This document shows positions 7,381-16,696 of a stretch of DNA of 64,000 bases, piece by piece (position 1 is the stretch's first letter; the number at the start of each line of letters is the position of its first letter). The position numbers were made by a program, and so were the translations under genes. The notes under the pieces are model-generated. The model was given only the letters and a program-made list of their open reading frames with translations, made no database searches and was not told where the DNA came from. The stretch is taken from positions 1-64,000 of the forward strand of contig JAUVXR010000003.1 in NCBI GenBank assembly GCA_030603495.1. Direction: 5' to 3'. The DNA is from a bacterium. Its GTDB lineage: Bacteria; Armatimonadota; Zipacnadia; Zipacnadales; Zipacnadaceae.

Positions 7381-8670
7381 GTGCTACTCGAATTCAGTGT
7401 GGCCAACTATCGTTCAATCAAGAAGCGCGTTACTCTGAGCCTCGTGGCATCGAAGGACACGACGCATGCGGATAACACATTCCCCGCGGAGGGCACGTCA
7501 GGCCTCTCCTTGCTGAAAAGCGTTGCCATCTACGGCGCAAACGCCTCAGGGAAGTCGAACCTACTGAGAGCACTGTCGTTTATGAGGCCTTTTGTGCTGA
7601 CCTCTGCCAGCGAACGGCAGCGTGGAGAACCGATTCCGGTGGTGCCGTTTAAGCTCGACCCCGAGACGGCCACGCAACCTAGCGAGTTCGAGGTGGCATT
7701 CATCCTTGATGGTGAGCGATACGTCTACGGATTCACGGCTGACCGAGAAAAGGTACACGAGGAATGGCTAACAGCAGCACGGAAGAAGCCGAGAGTGCTG
7801 TTTCGTCGGTCCAGTGATGGTGACATCTATTTCGGTCCGTCCTGGCGAGGAGCACGGCGCAAACTGGAGGCTATCACACGTCCCAACGCATTGTTTCTGT
7901 CAGTGGCCGTACAATTTGACAACCCCATAGCGGTGCCAGTATTTGACTGGTTCAGAGACAGTCTCCGAGTGATTTCTGATCAACCGGAAACAGAATCAGA
8001 AATGCAGTTCACGATCGACGTGTTCGCCCAAGATGAGGAGTTCCCTAAGCATCTCGCGCGGTTTATGAAGGATGCAGACATCGGAATAGACCGGTTTGCC
8101 CTCGAACGCGTGCCGTTTACGGAGAAGCTTTTGGTTTTTCCTGAAGAAGTACGCAAGCAGATACTATCTGATCTGTCACAAGAACAGCGAGAAAAACTGC
8201 AAGATGCCTATGCTCAGGACGTCAAGTCCGTCCACACAAGTAGTGACGGTTCAGAGGTTGTCTTTGATCTCCTTAAAGACGAATCCGACGGCACGATCCG
8301 TTTGTTCGCACTGGCAGGGCCATTCCTTCACGTCTTGAACAAGGGATGTGTGCTCTTGGTTGATGAGATTGCCTCCAGACTACATCCTAAGCTTACCCGT
8401 TTCCTTATAGATGAGATTCATCGGGCGAATACAGGCTCGCAACTCGTCTTTGCGACGCATGATAGCAGCCTCCTGGACTCTGGACTTCTCCGCCGGGATC
8501 AGATTTGGTTCACCGAGAAAGATCCATCCGGGGCAACCGATCTCTACTCCCTTTGGGACTACAAGACCAAGACCCGCAAGGAAGAGAACTTTAGAACTGG
8601 GTACCTGCAGGGACGCTACGGCGCAATTCCTTTTGTAGGAGAGCTGGCATTTGCCGAAGCGGAGGAGTAG
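7381..8670 (+). CDS. AAA-family ATPase, RloA/AbiLi-like (COG1106)
   Basis: ATPase of 429 residues in the AAA_15/AAA_21 (ABC/SMC-like) group. The Walker A motif is GANASGKSN (52-60), directly after an 'F.V.NYRSI' N-terminus typical of COG1106 proteins. Walker B is VLLVDEIASRLHP (D328/E329) and the switch histidine is in VFATHDSSLLD. The track proposes TTG at 7357, but GTG at 7381 has AAGGGGAG upstream and gives the family N-terminus. It overlaps the RloB gene by 20 bases. Paired COG1106 ATPase and RloB proteins form the AbiL / RloAB arrangement, where the ATPase is thought to sense infection and control a nuclease partner. Base composition is more AT-rich than neighbours, suggesting transfer. 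Confidence 0.85.
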   Translation: MLLEFSVANYRSIKKRVTLSLVASKDTTHADNTFPAEGTSGLSLLKSVAIYGANASGKSNLLRALSFMRPFVLTSASERQRGEPIPVVPFKLDPETATQPSEFEVAFILDGERYVYGFTADREKVHEEWLTAARKKPRVLFRRSSDGDIYFGPSWRGARRKLEAITRPNALFLSVAVQFDNPIAVPVFDWFRDSLRVISDQPETESEMQFTIDVFAQDEEFPKHLARFMKDADIGIDRFALERVPFTEKLLVFPEEVRKQILSDLSQEQREKLQDAYAQDVKSVHTSSDGSEVVFDLLKDESDGTIRLFALAGPFLHVLNKGCVLLVDEIASRLHPKLTRFLIDEIHRANTGSQLVFATHDSSLLDSGLLRRDQIWFTEKDPSGATDLYSLWDYKTKTRKEENFRTGYLQGRYGAIPFVGELAFAEAEE

Positions 8671-9289
8671 CAAGCGGCACAAACGAGGCTGGAAATCGTT
8701 TCAAAGACGAAAGCCAAGTCGCGAGCTTCGGGCTCGCATACTGATCGTCTGCGAGGGGGAAAAGACAGAACCTATCTACTTTCGGGCCCTCCGCAAGGAC
8801 AAGCAGTTGAGTGCTGCTGAGGTTGAGGCGGGCCCGAGTCCATATGGCACAGACCCAAGAAGCGTCGTGGACTGTGCGGTCGACCGGAAGAAGGAGGCGT
8901 TCGATGATAACGAACCGTATGACAAAGTGTGGTGCGTTTTCGACCGTGATCAACACGAGCGATTCAAGGAGGCGCTGAATCGAGCCGAGGCCCACGACAT
9001 TGGCGTAGCATTCTCCAATCCTTCGTTTGAACTGTGGTTCCTTCAGCACTTCAGATACTCGACCGCTTACATACACCGTGACAACGCTGTGTCTGAGCTC
9101 GAGCAACACATCCCTCACTACGATAAGTCAACGGATGTGTATGATTACATCCTGCCCCAACAGGGGTGCGCTGTTGATAACGCGAGGAGACTAGCGCAGT
9201 ATCACGTAGGGGTTAATGAGCCAACAGCGAATCCTTCGACCACGGTACACGAGCTAGTGACGGCACTGAACAAACTTGCCCAGTCCTGA
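8651..9289 (+). CDS. RloB-like (AbiLii-type) protein, putative TOPRIM-fold effector
   Basis: Protein of 212 residues with a very basic N-terminus followed by 'RILIVCEGEKTEPIYFRAL', the RloB family signature. An acidic pair lies in 'VWCVFDRDQHE', then comes 'FSNPSFELWFLQHF'. The E and DxD positions fit a TOPRIM-like metal site, known in related effectors such as OLD and AriB. It starts with TTG at 8651. AGGAG at 8637-8641 (9 nt spacing) inside the upstream gene supports this start and tight translational coupling. It probably acts as the toxic or nuclease component of the two-gene system (inference). The operon ends convergently with the clp gene. Confidence 0.85.
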   Translation: MPKRRSSKRHKRGWKSFQRRKPSRELRARILIVCEGEKTEPIYFRALRKDKQLSAAEVEAGPSPYGTDPRSVVDCAVDRKKEAFDDNEPYDKVWCVFDRDQHERFKEALNRAEAHDIGVAFSNPSFELWFLQHFRYSTAYIHRDNAVSELEQHIPHYDKSTDVYDYILPQQGCAVDNARRLAQYHVGVNEPTANPSTTVHELVTALNKLAQS

Positions 9290-9343
9290 GGGAATACGCC
9301 GGTCAGGATGGCTCCGGCATTTCACTAATTCCTTCTGCCTGCC

Positions 9344-11785
9344 TCAAGCGGTCATGGATGGTGCCCGGGTCAGTACAACCTCCCCCTCCTCCGCATCCAC
9401 GACAATCGTATCGCCTTCTTTGAACTCCCCGCGGAGGATGGCGCTGGAGATGGGGTTCTCGACAAGCTTCTGGATGGTCCGGCGTAGGGGGCGCGCGCCG
9501 TACTGGGGGTCGAAGCCCCGCTCGGCCAGTAGCTCGCGGCCCGCGTCGGTCAGCTCGATCCGCATCTGCCGATCCTCGAGCGACTTGGCCAGCCGGCCGA
9601 TCATCAGGTCCACGATCTGGCGGATCTCCTCGCGGGTGAGCGAGTGGAAGACGATGATCTCGTCAATGCGGTTGAGCAGCTCGGGGCGGAATGCCGCCCG
9701 CAGCGATTCCATCACGCGCTCCTGCATCATCTCATACTGCTCCTGGCGCTCGTCGGCACTGGCATCGGGATCGGGCGCGGTGATATACTCGCTGCCGATG
9801 TTCGAGGTCATTATGACGACGCTGTTGCTGAAGTCCACCGTCCGCCCGGCGTTGTCGGTGAGCCGGCCATCTTCCAGGATTTGCAGGAGGATGTTGAAGA
9901 CATCGGGGTGCGCCTTTTCGATCTCGTCCAGCAGTATGACCCGGTAGGGCCGCCGCCGGACGGCCTCAGTAAGCTGCCCGCCCTCCTCGTAGCCGATATA
10001 GCCCGGTGGCGCGCCGATCAGCCGGGAGACCGAGTGCTTCTCCATATACTCGGACATATCAATGCGCACCATCGCCTCTTCCTCGTCGAAGAGGAACTCC
10101 GCCAGGGCGCGGGCGAGCTCAGTCTTCCCCACCCCCGTCGGCCCCAGAAAGATGAATGAGCCGATGGGCCGCCGGGCATCACTGAGCCCCGCTCGGGCGC
10201 GGCGGATCGCCTCGGAGACGGCCACGACCGCCTCATCCTGGCCCTTCACCCGCTGATGGAGACGCTCTTCCATCTCCAGGAGCTTGCGGGCTTCCTCCTC
10301 GAACATGCGCGTGACCGGGATGCCGGTCCAGTCGGCGATTATCTGAGCCACGTCGTCGGCGTCCACGGTGTCATCAAGCTGCTCGACACCAGTCCACTTC
10401 GTCTCTGCCGCGGGCAGCTTGGCGTCCAGCTCATCAATCTGCTGCTTGATCCGCTCGGCTTCCTCGTAGCGCTGGCTACGCACCGCCTCCTCGCCCTGCT
10501 CACTCAACTCGGCGATCTGCTTGCGCAGCGCGTCGGGTCGCGGCGGCATGTTGTAGGTGTCAATGCGCAGCTTGCTGGCTGCTTCGTCAATGACATCAAT
10601 CGCTTTGTCGGGCAGGAAGCGGTCGGAGATGTAGCGCTCCGACAGTTGGGCAGCGGCATCCAGGGCGTCGTCGGAGATCTTCACGCCGTGGTGCTCTTCG
10701 TAGCGGTCGCGCAGCCCGTGGAGGATCTCGATGGTGTCCTCCACGCTGGGCTCGTCCACGAAGACGGGCTGGAAGCGCCGCTCCAGGGCCGGGTCCTTCT
10801 CGATGTGCTCGCGATACTCGTCGAGGGTCGTCGCGCCGATCGTGCGCAACTCGCCGCGGGACAGGGCCGGCTTGAGCATGTTGGAGGCATCCATTGCGCC
10901 CTCGGCTGCGCCCGCCCCGACTACGGTGTGCAGCTCGTCAATGAAGACAATAATCTCGTCCCCCGCCGCCGTGATCTCGTCAATGACGCCCTTGAGACGC
11001 TCCTCGAACTCGCCGCGATACTTGCTGCCTGCGACCATCGCGGCCAGGTCGAGCTGCACCAGCCGCTTGCCGTGAAGCATCTCCGGCACCTCGCCGGTCA
11101 CGATCTCCTGCGCCAGGCCTTCGGCGATAGCGGTTTTACCCACGCCGGCATCCCCGATCAGCACCGGATTGTTCTTGGTGCGCCGCGACAGTACCTGGAT
11201 TACCCGCCGAATCTCCTGCTCCCGGCCGATGACCGGATCCAGCTTGCCCTCGCGGGCCATCTGGGTCAGGTCCCGGGAATAGCGCTCCAGTGCTTCGTAC
11301 TTGGCCTCGGCCGAGGCGTCGCTCACGGTGTGGGCACCGCGAATCTGCTGGAGGGCCTGGAGTGCATTCTCCGTGGTTAGCCCCTCCTGAAGCAGTACCT
11401 TCGCCGACTCGGTCTGGCCGTCCTCAAGAATTGCCAGCAGGATATGCTCAGCGGCGATGAAAGTGTCGCCCATCTTCTGCGCCTGCTGCCAGGCGACATC
11501 CAGTATCCGGTTGGCGTTGGGTGTGATATAGATCTGCTGCGTGTCTCCACCCCCGCCGACCTGCACCTGGGGCCGCTTGCCCAGCTCGCGCTCCAGCCTA
11601 TCCGTCACCCCGTCAGCAGCAACGCTGGCGGCTTGAAGCACGCGGGGCACCACACCCTCTTCCTGCTCCAGCAGCGCCAACAGGATATGCTCGGTATCAA
11701 GCTGATTGTGCTGATAGCGCTGGAGTATCTGCTGACTGTGCGCTATCGCTTCCTTGGTCTGATTAGTAAACCGTTCAAAGTCCAT
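9344..11785 (-). CDS. ClpB/ClpC-family AAA+ chaperone (Clp ATPase)
   Basis: HSP100 unfoldase of 813 residues. It has an N-terminal double Clp_N repeat (about 1-145), AAA module 1 with Walker A GDAGVGKT and sensor region DELHT, a short middle region with a UVR-like helix (about 415-450) instead of the ~120-residue ClpB coiled coil, and AAA module 2 with [17 protein letters not shown] and NRIDEI. The short M region is ClpC-like, but the D2 loop after TSNIGSEYI lacks the (I/V/L)GF tripeptide that docks ClpP, as in ClpB. It is the last gene of the dnaK operon, where actinobacteria carry clpB. Its partner is therefore uncertain. Confidence 0.9.
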   Translation of the reverse strand: MDFERFTNQTKEAIAHSQQILQRYQHNQLDTEHILLALLEQEEGVVPRVLQAASVAADGVTDRLERELGKRPQVQVGGGGDTQQIYITPNANRILDVAWQQAQKMGDTFIAAEHILLAILEDGQTESAKVLLQEGLTTENALQALQQIRGAHTVSDASAEAKYEALERYSRDLTQMAREGKLDPVIGREQEIRRVIQVLSRRTKNNPVLIGDAGVGKTAIAEGLAQEIVTGEVPEMLHGKRLVQLDLAAMVAGSKYRGEFEERLKGVIDEITAAGDEIIVFIDELHTVVGAGAAEGAMDASNMLKPALSRGELRTIGATTLDEYREHIEKDPALERRFQPVFVDEPSVEDTIEILHGLRDRYEEHHGVKISDDALDAAAQLSERYISDRFLPDKAIDVIDEAASKLRIDTYNMPPRPDALRKQIAELSEQGEEAVRSQRYEEAERIKQQIDELDAKLPAAETKWTGVEQLDDTVDADDVAQIIADWTGIPVTRMFEEEARKLLEMEERLHQRVKGQDEAVVAVSEAIRRARAGLSDARRPIGSFIFLGPTGVGKTELARALAEFLFDEEEAMVRIDMSEYMEKHSVSRLIGAPPGYIGYEEGGQLTEAVRRRPYRVILLDEIEKAHPDVFNILLQILEDGRLTDNAGRTVDFSNSVVIMTSNIGSEYITAPDPDASADERQEQYEMMQERVMESLRAAFRPELLNRIDEIIVFHSLTREEIRQIVDLMIGRLAKSLEDRQMRIELTDAGRELLAERGFDPQYGARPLRRTIQKLVENPISSAILRGEFKEGDTIVVDAEEGEVVLTRAPSMTA

Positions 11786-11807
11786 AGCCTCACCGGCCTT
11801 GGAGTTG

Positions 11808-12620
11808 CTATTTCTCTACTCTGTGCAACTCCTTCTCTTTGTCTGACCGCAAGTCAGCCGCGTCGAAGTCCGCTTGCTCGGGCAAGACCATATAGAACGA
11901 GCGGGTGTAATCAATCTCGACTACAGCCTCGCGCACGCGGCATTCCAGCAGGTGCCCGCCCGAGGTGCGGTCTTCGTCGAGAAAGTGCAGGTGATACCCG
12001 GCCACATTCACGCCCTTCATATACTCCGGCATCCAGAAGCCGACCAGCGTCCCCCGGACGTTGCGGAACTCGAAGACCGATTGGTCTTTAATCGCCTCTA
12101 CCAGCTTGGGATAGGGGCGCTGCTGCGCTGGCACGCTGCGCGCCTTCACGTAGTCGAACTGCCCGGTAACCTTGATGGCATAGCAGATATTCGGCGTCGG
12201 TAGCGTCTTTTCAATCAACTGCTGGAGATCGTCGTAAGTCCGCACTCGATCAATGACGGCGCTCTGGTCGGTATCGAAAAAGGTGACCACGGCGAACGGC
12301 GTCTGCCATCTATCGGGCACACGATTGGCGACGCCCTGCGCGTTGATCTGGTAGAAATCACCGCCGAACCCAATCATCTCACCGTCGAGCCTATTGAAGG
12401 TTCCCAAGCCAAAATCGCCGTGCCGGTGCAGCTCCCCGAAGGTCACCGGCCCATCGTAGACCCCCTCCAGCAGCGCGCCGATGGTGGACACTTGGAACAG
12501 TACGTCCCGATCCTCCGTTGACTGTGCCTCCGCGGCGAAGGCCCAAGCTGTCGAAAGGACCGCCAATGCTATCGCAATTGCCACAGCTCGAAGTCTCACG
12601 GCATTACTCCTCGTCTGCAT
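11808..12620 (-). CDS. budA: alpha-acetolactate decarboxylase, predicted secreted
   Basis: Converts acetolactate to acetoin (EC 4.1.1.5). The mature part opens with the family signature FQVSTIGALLEGVYDG and HRHGDFGLGTFNRLDGEM. The zinc ligands are seen as HxH-x10-H in YHLHFLDEDRTSGGH. A signal peptide of about 33 residues (basic start, hydrophobic core, AFAAEA) suggests export, as in some Bacillus enzymes. The protein is 270 residues from the ATG at 12620, which has AGAGAGG upstream; the track start at 12659 is less likely. The gene overlaps the DUF2007 gene by 17 bases and lies inside the heat-shock operon, an unexpected place. Confidence 0.9.
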   Translation of the reverse strand: MQTRSNAVRLRAVAIAIALAVLSTAWAFAAEAQSTEDRDVLFQVSTIGALLEGVYDGPVTFGELHRHGDFGLGTFNRLDGEMIGFGGDFYQINAQGVANRVPDRWQTPFAVVTFFDTDQSAVIDRVRTYDDLQQLIEKTLPTPNICYAIKVTGQFDYVKARSVPAQQRPYPKLVEAIKDQSVFEFRNVRGTLVGFWMPEYMKGVNVAGYHLHFLDEDRTSGGHLLECRVREAVVEIDYTRSFYMVLPEQADFDAADLRSDKEKELHRVEK

Positions 12621-12870
12621 CAGTATCAACCTCTCTTTCGGCCAGTATCTCCCGGGCAAACTCTTCGTGATCGGGCGGGACGACTACATGGATGCGCTCT
12701 GCTGCGGGGATACGCGGTATCAGCCAGGAGGTCAATGCGCCGCTGGGAAAGCGCCGCGCCGGGATGCCGCTGCCCTGCAGCTTGGAGACCGCCAGATCCG
12801 CCGCCACTCCCATATCAATGGCCGTGAACTCAGCGACTACTACCCACTCTTGGCGCTCGTCGCTGCTCAT
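12604..12870 (-). CDS. DUF2007-family small protein (putative signal transducing protein)
   Basis: Protein of 88 residues. Its core 'WVVVAEFTAIDMGVAADLAVSKLQ...GIPAR...HVVVPPDHEEFAREIL' matches the DUF2007 fold, a short ferredoxin-like domain that often sits in larger operons. A possible role is as an adaptor or ligand sensor, but no function is established. It lies 18 bases after hspR and overlaps the decarboxylase gene by 17 bases, so the two are probably translationally coupled. Confidence 0.7.
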   Translation of the reverse strand: MSSDERQEWVVVAEFTAIDMGVAADLAVSKLQGSGIPARRFPSGALTSWLIPRIPAAERIHVVVPPDHEEFAREILAEREVDTDADEE

Positions 12871-12888
12871 TGGGCTCCTGCCTAACCC

Positions 12889-13263
12889 CTATCCCGCCTC
12901 AGTTTCTCCGCCGGTCACCTCTACCCGCGTTACCTCCGGCTGGCTGGCCGGCTTTAGTCGGCGGGGGCCATGCTCGATATGATGGCGCAGGCGCTCCACC
13001 TCTGCCTGGAGGTCTTCGATCTGTTCGAGCAGGTTCAAGATGACCTCCACCCCCGCCAGGTTTACGCCCATCTCCTGGGTGAGGCGCTTGATCTGGCGCA
13101 GTCGTTCGATGTCCTGGTCCGAATATAGTCGAACATTACTCTCCGCGCGGTGGGGCTCCAACAGACCCATTCGCTCGTAGGTGCGCAGCGTCTGGGGATG
13201 ACACTCCACCAGCCGTGCGGCAATGCTTATATGATACAAAGGTTCGTTGCGTGTTTGATCCAT
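12889..13263 (-). CDS. hspR: HspR, MerR-family heat-shock repressor
   Basis: DNA-binding protein of 124 residues. The N-terminal MerR helix-turn-helix reads YHISIAARLVECHPQTLRTY-ERMGLLEPHR, followed by 'LYSDQDIERLRQIKRLTQEMGVNLAGVEVIL', the HspR-type core, and a coiled-coil tail. In actinobacteria HspR represses the dnaK operon with DnaK as co-repressor. Position between dnaJ and the clp gene supports the same autoregulatory role here. The likely target is the palindrome at 16478-16500. Confidence 0.9.
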   Translation of the reverse strand: MDQTRNEPLYHISIAARLVECHPQTLRTYERMGLLEPHRAESNVRLYSDQDIERLRQIKRLTQEMGVNLAGVEVILNLLEQIEDLQAEVERLRHHIEHGPRRLKPASQPEVTRVEVTGGETEAG

Positions 13264-13290
13264 GTATCGCCACTCCTAGCTCGCGCCGTG

Positions 13291-14409
13291 CTACAGCCCT
13301 TGCGGCAGATCTGCGCGCGGGTCCTCCATCCGGGTCTGTGCCAGTTTGTCAACCAGCTCGCGCTGCTCGTGCGTCAGCTTCCTGGGGGTGGTGATGTATA
13401 CCTCGACATATTGATCGCCGCGCCCCTTACCGTCCAGCTTCGGCGCACCCTGTCCCCGCAGTCGGAATCTCTGCCCGCTGCGCGTGCCTGCCGGTATCTT
13501 CAGGCTTACCTGGCCGTTGACAGTGGGCACCCGAATGGTGGCGCCCTGCACCGCCTCAACAAACGTTATGGGCACTTTGATGCGGGTGTCGTCGCCGTCC
13601 CGCTTGAAGAAATCGTGCGCCTGGACCTCGATCTCCAGGATCAAGTCGCCGCTAGCGCCCCCGCGAAAGCCGCGTCCGCCTTCGCCGGCCAGCCGCAGCT
13701 TATGGCCCGACTGGACTCCGGGCGGGATCTTCACGTCAATCTTGCGGGTGCGGGAGACTTCGCCACCCCCCCGGCACTTGGCGCAGGTCGCGGTTATTAT
13801 CTCTCCCGACCCCTGGCACTGAGGACAAGTTGCCTGGAAGCTGAAGACACCGCCGCTCTGCTGACTGACTCCACTGCCGCCGCATGTTGGGCAGGTAGTT
13901 GCTTTGCCACCCAACCCATCACATTCCGGGCAGCGATCAGCCACGGTCAGTGTCAAAGTCTTCTGGATGCCCCGGACGGCATCGGCAAAGCTCACTGGCA
14001 GTTGGTAGTGAATGTCCTGACCCCGCTGGAGCTGCTGTGCAACACGGGTGCGGCGTCGCCCGGCGCTGACCCCAATGTTGCCGAACATGTCCCCGAAGAT
14101 GTCGGCGAAGCTGCCCGAGCCGAAATGCTCATAGACGAAGGTGCCGAAATCCTGCGCGCTGGCCTGCCCACTGGCCCGGGCCTGCTGGTAGGCGTGGCCG
14201 AACCGATCGTACTGCCCACGCTTCTCTTTGTTCGAGAGCACCTCGTACGCCTGGCTGATTTCTTTGTACTTCTGCTCGGCGGCCTCATCACCGGGATTGA
14301 CATCGGGATGATACTTGCGAGCCTGACGCCGGTAAGCCTTCTTGATATCCTTTTGCGAGGCGTTCCGGTCTGCTCCGAGCACCTCGTAGAAGTCAACATC
14401 TGATCTCAT
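13291..14409 (-). CDS. dnaJ: DnaJ co-chaperone
   Basis: Type I Hsp40 of 372 residues. The J domain (about 5-70) carries HPD at 34-36. It is followed by a Gly/Phe-rich stretch, four CxxCxGxG zinc-binding repeats ([32 protein letters not shown]) and the C-terminal substrate domain. It stimulates DnaK ATP hydrolysis. It starts with ATG at 14409, 94 bases after dnaK, behind a strong hairpin. Length and motifs are normal. Confidence 0.97.
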   Translation of the reverse strand: MRSDVDFYEVLGADRNASQKDIKKAYRRQARKYHPDVNPGDEAAEQKYKEISQAYEVLSNKEKRGQYDRFGHAYQQARASGQASAQDFGTFVYEHFGSGSFADIFGDMFGNIGVSAGRRRTRVAQQLQRGQDIHYQLPVSFADAVRGIQKTLTLTVADRCPECDGLGGKATTCPTCGGSGVSQQSGGVFSFQATCPQCQGSGEIITATCAKCRGGGEVSRTRKIDVKIPPGVQSGHKLRLAGEGGRGFRGGASGDLILEIEVQAHDFFKRDGDDTRIKVPITFVEAVQGATIRVPTVNGQVSLKIPAGTRSGQRFRLRGQGAPKLDGKGRGDQYVEVYITTPRKLTHEQRELVDKLAQTRMEDPRADLPQGL

Positions 14410-14472
14410 TTAGGCGCTGTTCCGTTCGGTGAGCTTATGGACATGCACTCGGCAGTATCACGGCTGAATCTG

Positions 14473-14497
14473 AGGGGGCCGGCTGGGCCGGCCCCCT
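14473..14497 (-). promoter_or_regulatory. strong hairpin between dnaK and dnaJ
   Basis: A perfect 11-bp stem, AGGGGGCCGGC-tgg-GCCGGCCCCCT, with a 3-base loop begins 7 bases after the dnaK stop. There is no T-tract on the minus strand. It could protect the dnaK 3' end or reduce read-through into dnaJ, hspR and clp. Confidence 0.6.
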
Positions 14498-14503
14498 GGT
14501 AGT

Positions 14504-16381
14504 TTACTCTTCGTCAGTCGCTTCGAACTCGGCGTCAATGACGTCGTCGTCGCCGCCGGCGGCACTGGCCGTAGGCTCGCCAGTCGTGCCTTCGGCCTCC
14601 TGGGCCGGTTGGGCCTCTTGTGCGGCGGCTTGCTCATACATTCGCTGGGAGACCGCGGAGAAGGCCTGATTGGCGTCGTCTATCGCGGCGCGCATGGCGG
14701 CAGCATCGTCGCCCTTAGCTACCTCGCGCAGGGCTTCGATCTTCTGCCGAATCGTCTGGGCCTCCTCTTCGGGCACCTTGTCGCCCAGATCATTAAGCGT
14801 CTTCTCAAGCTGGTAGGCGACCGAGTCGGCCTGGTTGCGGGCGTCGGCCAACTCGCGGAAGGCCTCGTCCTCGGACTCATGCTGCTTGGCATCTTCGACC
14901 ATCTCCGTGATCTGTTGATCATCAAGCTGCCCGGAGCCGGTAATCGTGATATCTTGCTCCTTGGCAGTGGCCTTGTCCTGCGCCGTGACGTGCAGAATGC
15001 CGTTGGCGTCAATATCGAAGCGCACTTCGATCTGCGGAATACCGCGCGGCGCGGGGGGGACACCAGTGAGATGGAACTTGCCCAGCGACTTGTTCTGGCT
15101 GGCCCGGGAGCGCTCGCCTTGCAGGACGTTGATCTCCACGCTGGTTTGCATGTCCGAGGCGGTCGAGTATATCCGCGATTCTTGAGTAGGGATATTGGTG
15201 TTACGCGAGATGACAACGTCCGCCACGTCGCCTAGCGTCTCGACACCCAGGCTCAGCGGGGTGACGTCCATCAGTACGATGTCCTGGGCCTCATCGGTGA
15301 GCACCGCCGCCTGGATCGCTGCGCCGCATGCCACCACCTCATCAGGGTTGATGTCCTTGCGCGGCTCCTTGCCGGTCAACTCGGTCACCAACGCCTGGAC
15401 TATCGGCATGCGCGTCGAGCCACCCACCAGAATGACTTCACCCAGTTCGCCTTTGCCAACGCCGGCCTCTTCCATCGCATCCTTGACTGCAACTTCGGTC
15501 TTGCGCACCAGGTCACCGATTAGCTCTTCCAGCTTGGCCCGGGTGATTGTCATCTCCAGGTGCTTGGGCCCTTCGCCTTCTACGGAGGTAATGAAGGGCA
15601 GACTGATATTGCTCTGGACCGTAGTGGATAGCTCGCACTTAGTCTTCTCGGCGGCTTCCTTCAGGCGCTGCAAGGCCTGGCGGTCCTGACGCAGATCAAT
15701 ACCGGTGTCCTTCTTAAACTCGTCGGCGATGTACTCCACCAGTCGCTCGTCGAAGTCGTCCCCACCGAGCTGGGTGTCGCCCGAGGTGCTCAGCACATGG
15801 TAGGCGTCGCGCTCGTCCCCGGCGGCGATCTCAACGTCGAGCACAGAGACGTCGAAGGTCCCGCCACCCAGATCATAGACCAGGATCGTTTTCTCGCCCT
15901 GGGCCATACCCCGGCCGTAGGCTAGTGCGGCCGCAGTAGGCTCATTGATGATGCGCAGCACATTCAGCCCCGCGATTTCGCCGGCCTGCTTGGTTGCAGT
16001 GCGTTGGTCATCGTTGAAATATGCCGGGACCGTGACCACCGCGTCTGTGACTTGCTCCCCCAGGTAGGCTTCTGCATCGCTCTTCAGCTTCTGCAGAACC
16101 ATCGCCGAGATCTGCTCGGGAGTGTAGTCCTTGCCGTCAATGGTATGGGGGTTGCGCGTGCCCATCTCCCGCTTGATCGAGGCCACGCTGCGCTCGGGGT
16201 TAAGCACCATCTGGCGCTTGGCTGACTGTCCCACCAGCCGCTCGCCGCTCTGGGAGAACCCCACCACCGAGGGGGTTACCCGGCCACCTTCGGGATTGAT
16301 GATGACCTTGGGCTCGCCTGCCTCCAGTACGGCTACGCAGGAATTAGTCGTGCCCAGGTCAATGCCAATAGCTTTTGCCAC
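14504..16381 (-). CDS. dnaK: DnaK (Hsp70) chaperone
   Basis: Hsp70 of 625 residues. The nucleotide-binding domain begins [17 protein letters not shown], with the Gln/Arg signatures [13 protein letters not shown] and [13 protein letters not shown]. The substrate domain and a C-terminal lid ending in the acidic [15 protein letters not shown] are present. The start is GTG at 16381 with AAGGTGG upstream. First gene of the heat-shock operon. No grpE is present between dnaK and dnaJ or elsewhere in the window. Confidence 0.98.
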   Translation of the reverse strand: MAKAIGIDLGTTNSCVAVLEAGEPKVIINPEGGRVTPSVVGFSQSGERLVGQSAKRQMVLNPERSVASIKREMGTRNPHTIDGKDYTPEQISAMVLQKLKSDAEAYLGEQVTDAVVTVPAYFNDDQRTATKQAGEIAGLNVLRIINEPTAAALAYGRGMAQGEKTILVYDLGGGTFDVSVLDVEIAAGDERDAYHVLSTSGDTQLGGDDFDERLVEYIADEFKKDTGIDLRQDRQALQRLKEAAEKTKCELSTTVQSNISLPFITSVEGEGPKHLEMTITRAKLEELIGDLVRKTEVAVKDAMEEAGVGKGELGEVILVGGSTRMPIVQALVTELTGKEPRKDINPDEVVACGAAIQAAVLTDEAQDIVLMDVTPLSLGVETLGDVADVVISRNTNIPTQESRIYSTASDMQTSVEINVLQGERSRASQNKSLGKFHLTGVPPAPRGIPQIEVRFDIDANGILHVTAQDKATAKEQDITITGSGQLDDQQITEMVEDAKQHESEDEAFRELADARNQADSVAYQLEKTLNDLGDKVPEEEAQTIRQKIEALREVAKGDDAAAMRAAIDDANQAFSAVSQRMYEQAAAQEAQPAQEAEGTTGEPTASAAGGDDDVIDAEFEATDEE

Positions 16382-16465
16382 TTCAGTTCACCACCTTGTT
16401 TAGTGTGTAACGTTAGGCTGGCTGAACGGTCTATCCATGTTCGCACAACTATTCTAATCATGGAT

Positions 16466-16494
16466 ATTATACATCTTTAGTCCTATATTGTCAA
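16466..16494 (-). promoter_or_regulatory. consensus sigma-70 promoter of the dnaK operon
   Basis: On the minus strand TTGACA (plus 16489-16494), 17 bp spacer, TATAAT (plus 16466-16471): both boxes are perfect. Transcription would start near 16459, giving a leader of about 78 nt. Such a strong promoter needs repression, consistent with the overlapping operator. Confidence 0.8.
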
Positions 16495-16500
16495 GGACTA
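16478..16500. promoter_or_regulatory. palindromic operator overlapping the dnaK -35 box (HspR candidate)
   Basis: TAGTCCT-N9-AGGACTA, perfect 7-bp arms, covers the -35 element and part of the spacer. It is neither CIRCE (TTAGCACTC-N9-GAGTGCTAA) nor the classical HAIR (CTTGAGT-N7-ACTCAAG), though it shares the 9-bp spacing with CIRCE. With hspR in the operon it is the likely HspR site (inference). Confidence 0.55.
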
Positions 16501-16696
16501 TTAGCTGTATGCGTTAAAGTTCTTTTCTTCTGACGTTCTCCGGTGGACATTGGTTCGCTTCAGTATGGCTGGAGAATAGAGAGAGGACACAGCAGGGGTG
16601 CGGCCTCCTTACGGAAATGAGCTCGGCCGTCGACGCCGCCTGTGGGCAACTGCGCGCCAGAGCACCTAGCACCTCCGTGCCCAGCAGAGCTACTCC

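Noticed and set aside
10256-11380. 374-residue plus-strand ORF
   Set aside because: Shadow on the opposite strand of the Clp ATPase, which has unambiguous motifs.
13150-14403. 417-residue plus-strand ORF
   Set aside because: Antisense to dnaJ and hspR; no domain.
16478-16500. CIRCE element (HrcA site)
   Set aside because: Spacing is 9 bp as in CIRCE, but the arms TAGTCCT/AGGACTA do not match TTAGCACTC/GAGTGCTAA and no hrcA is present.
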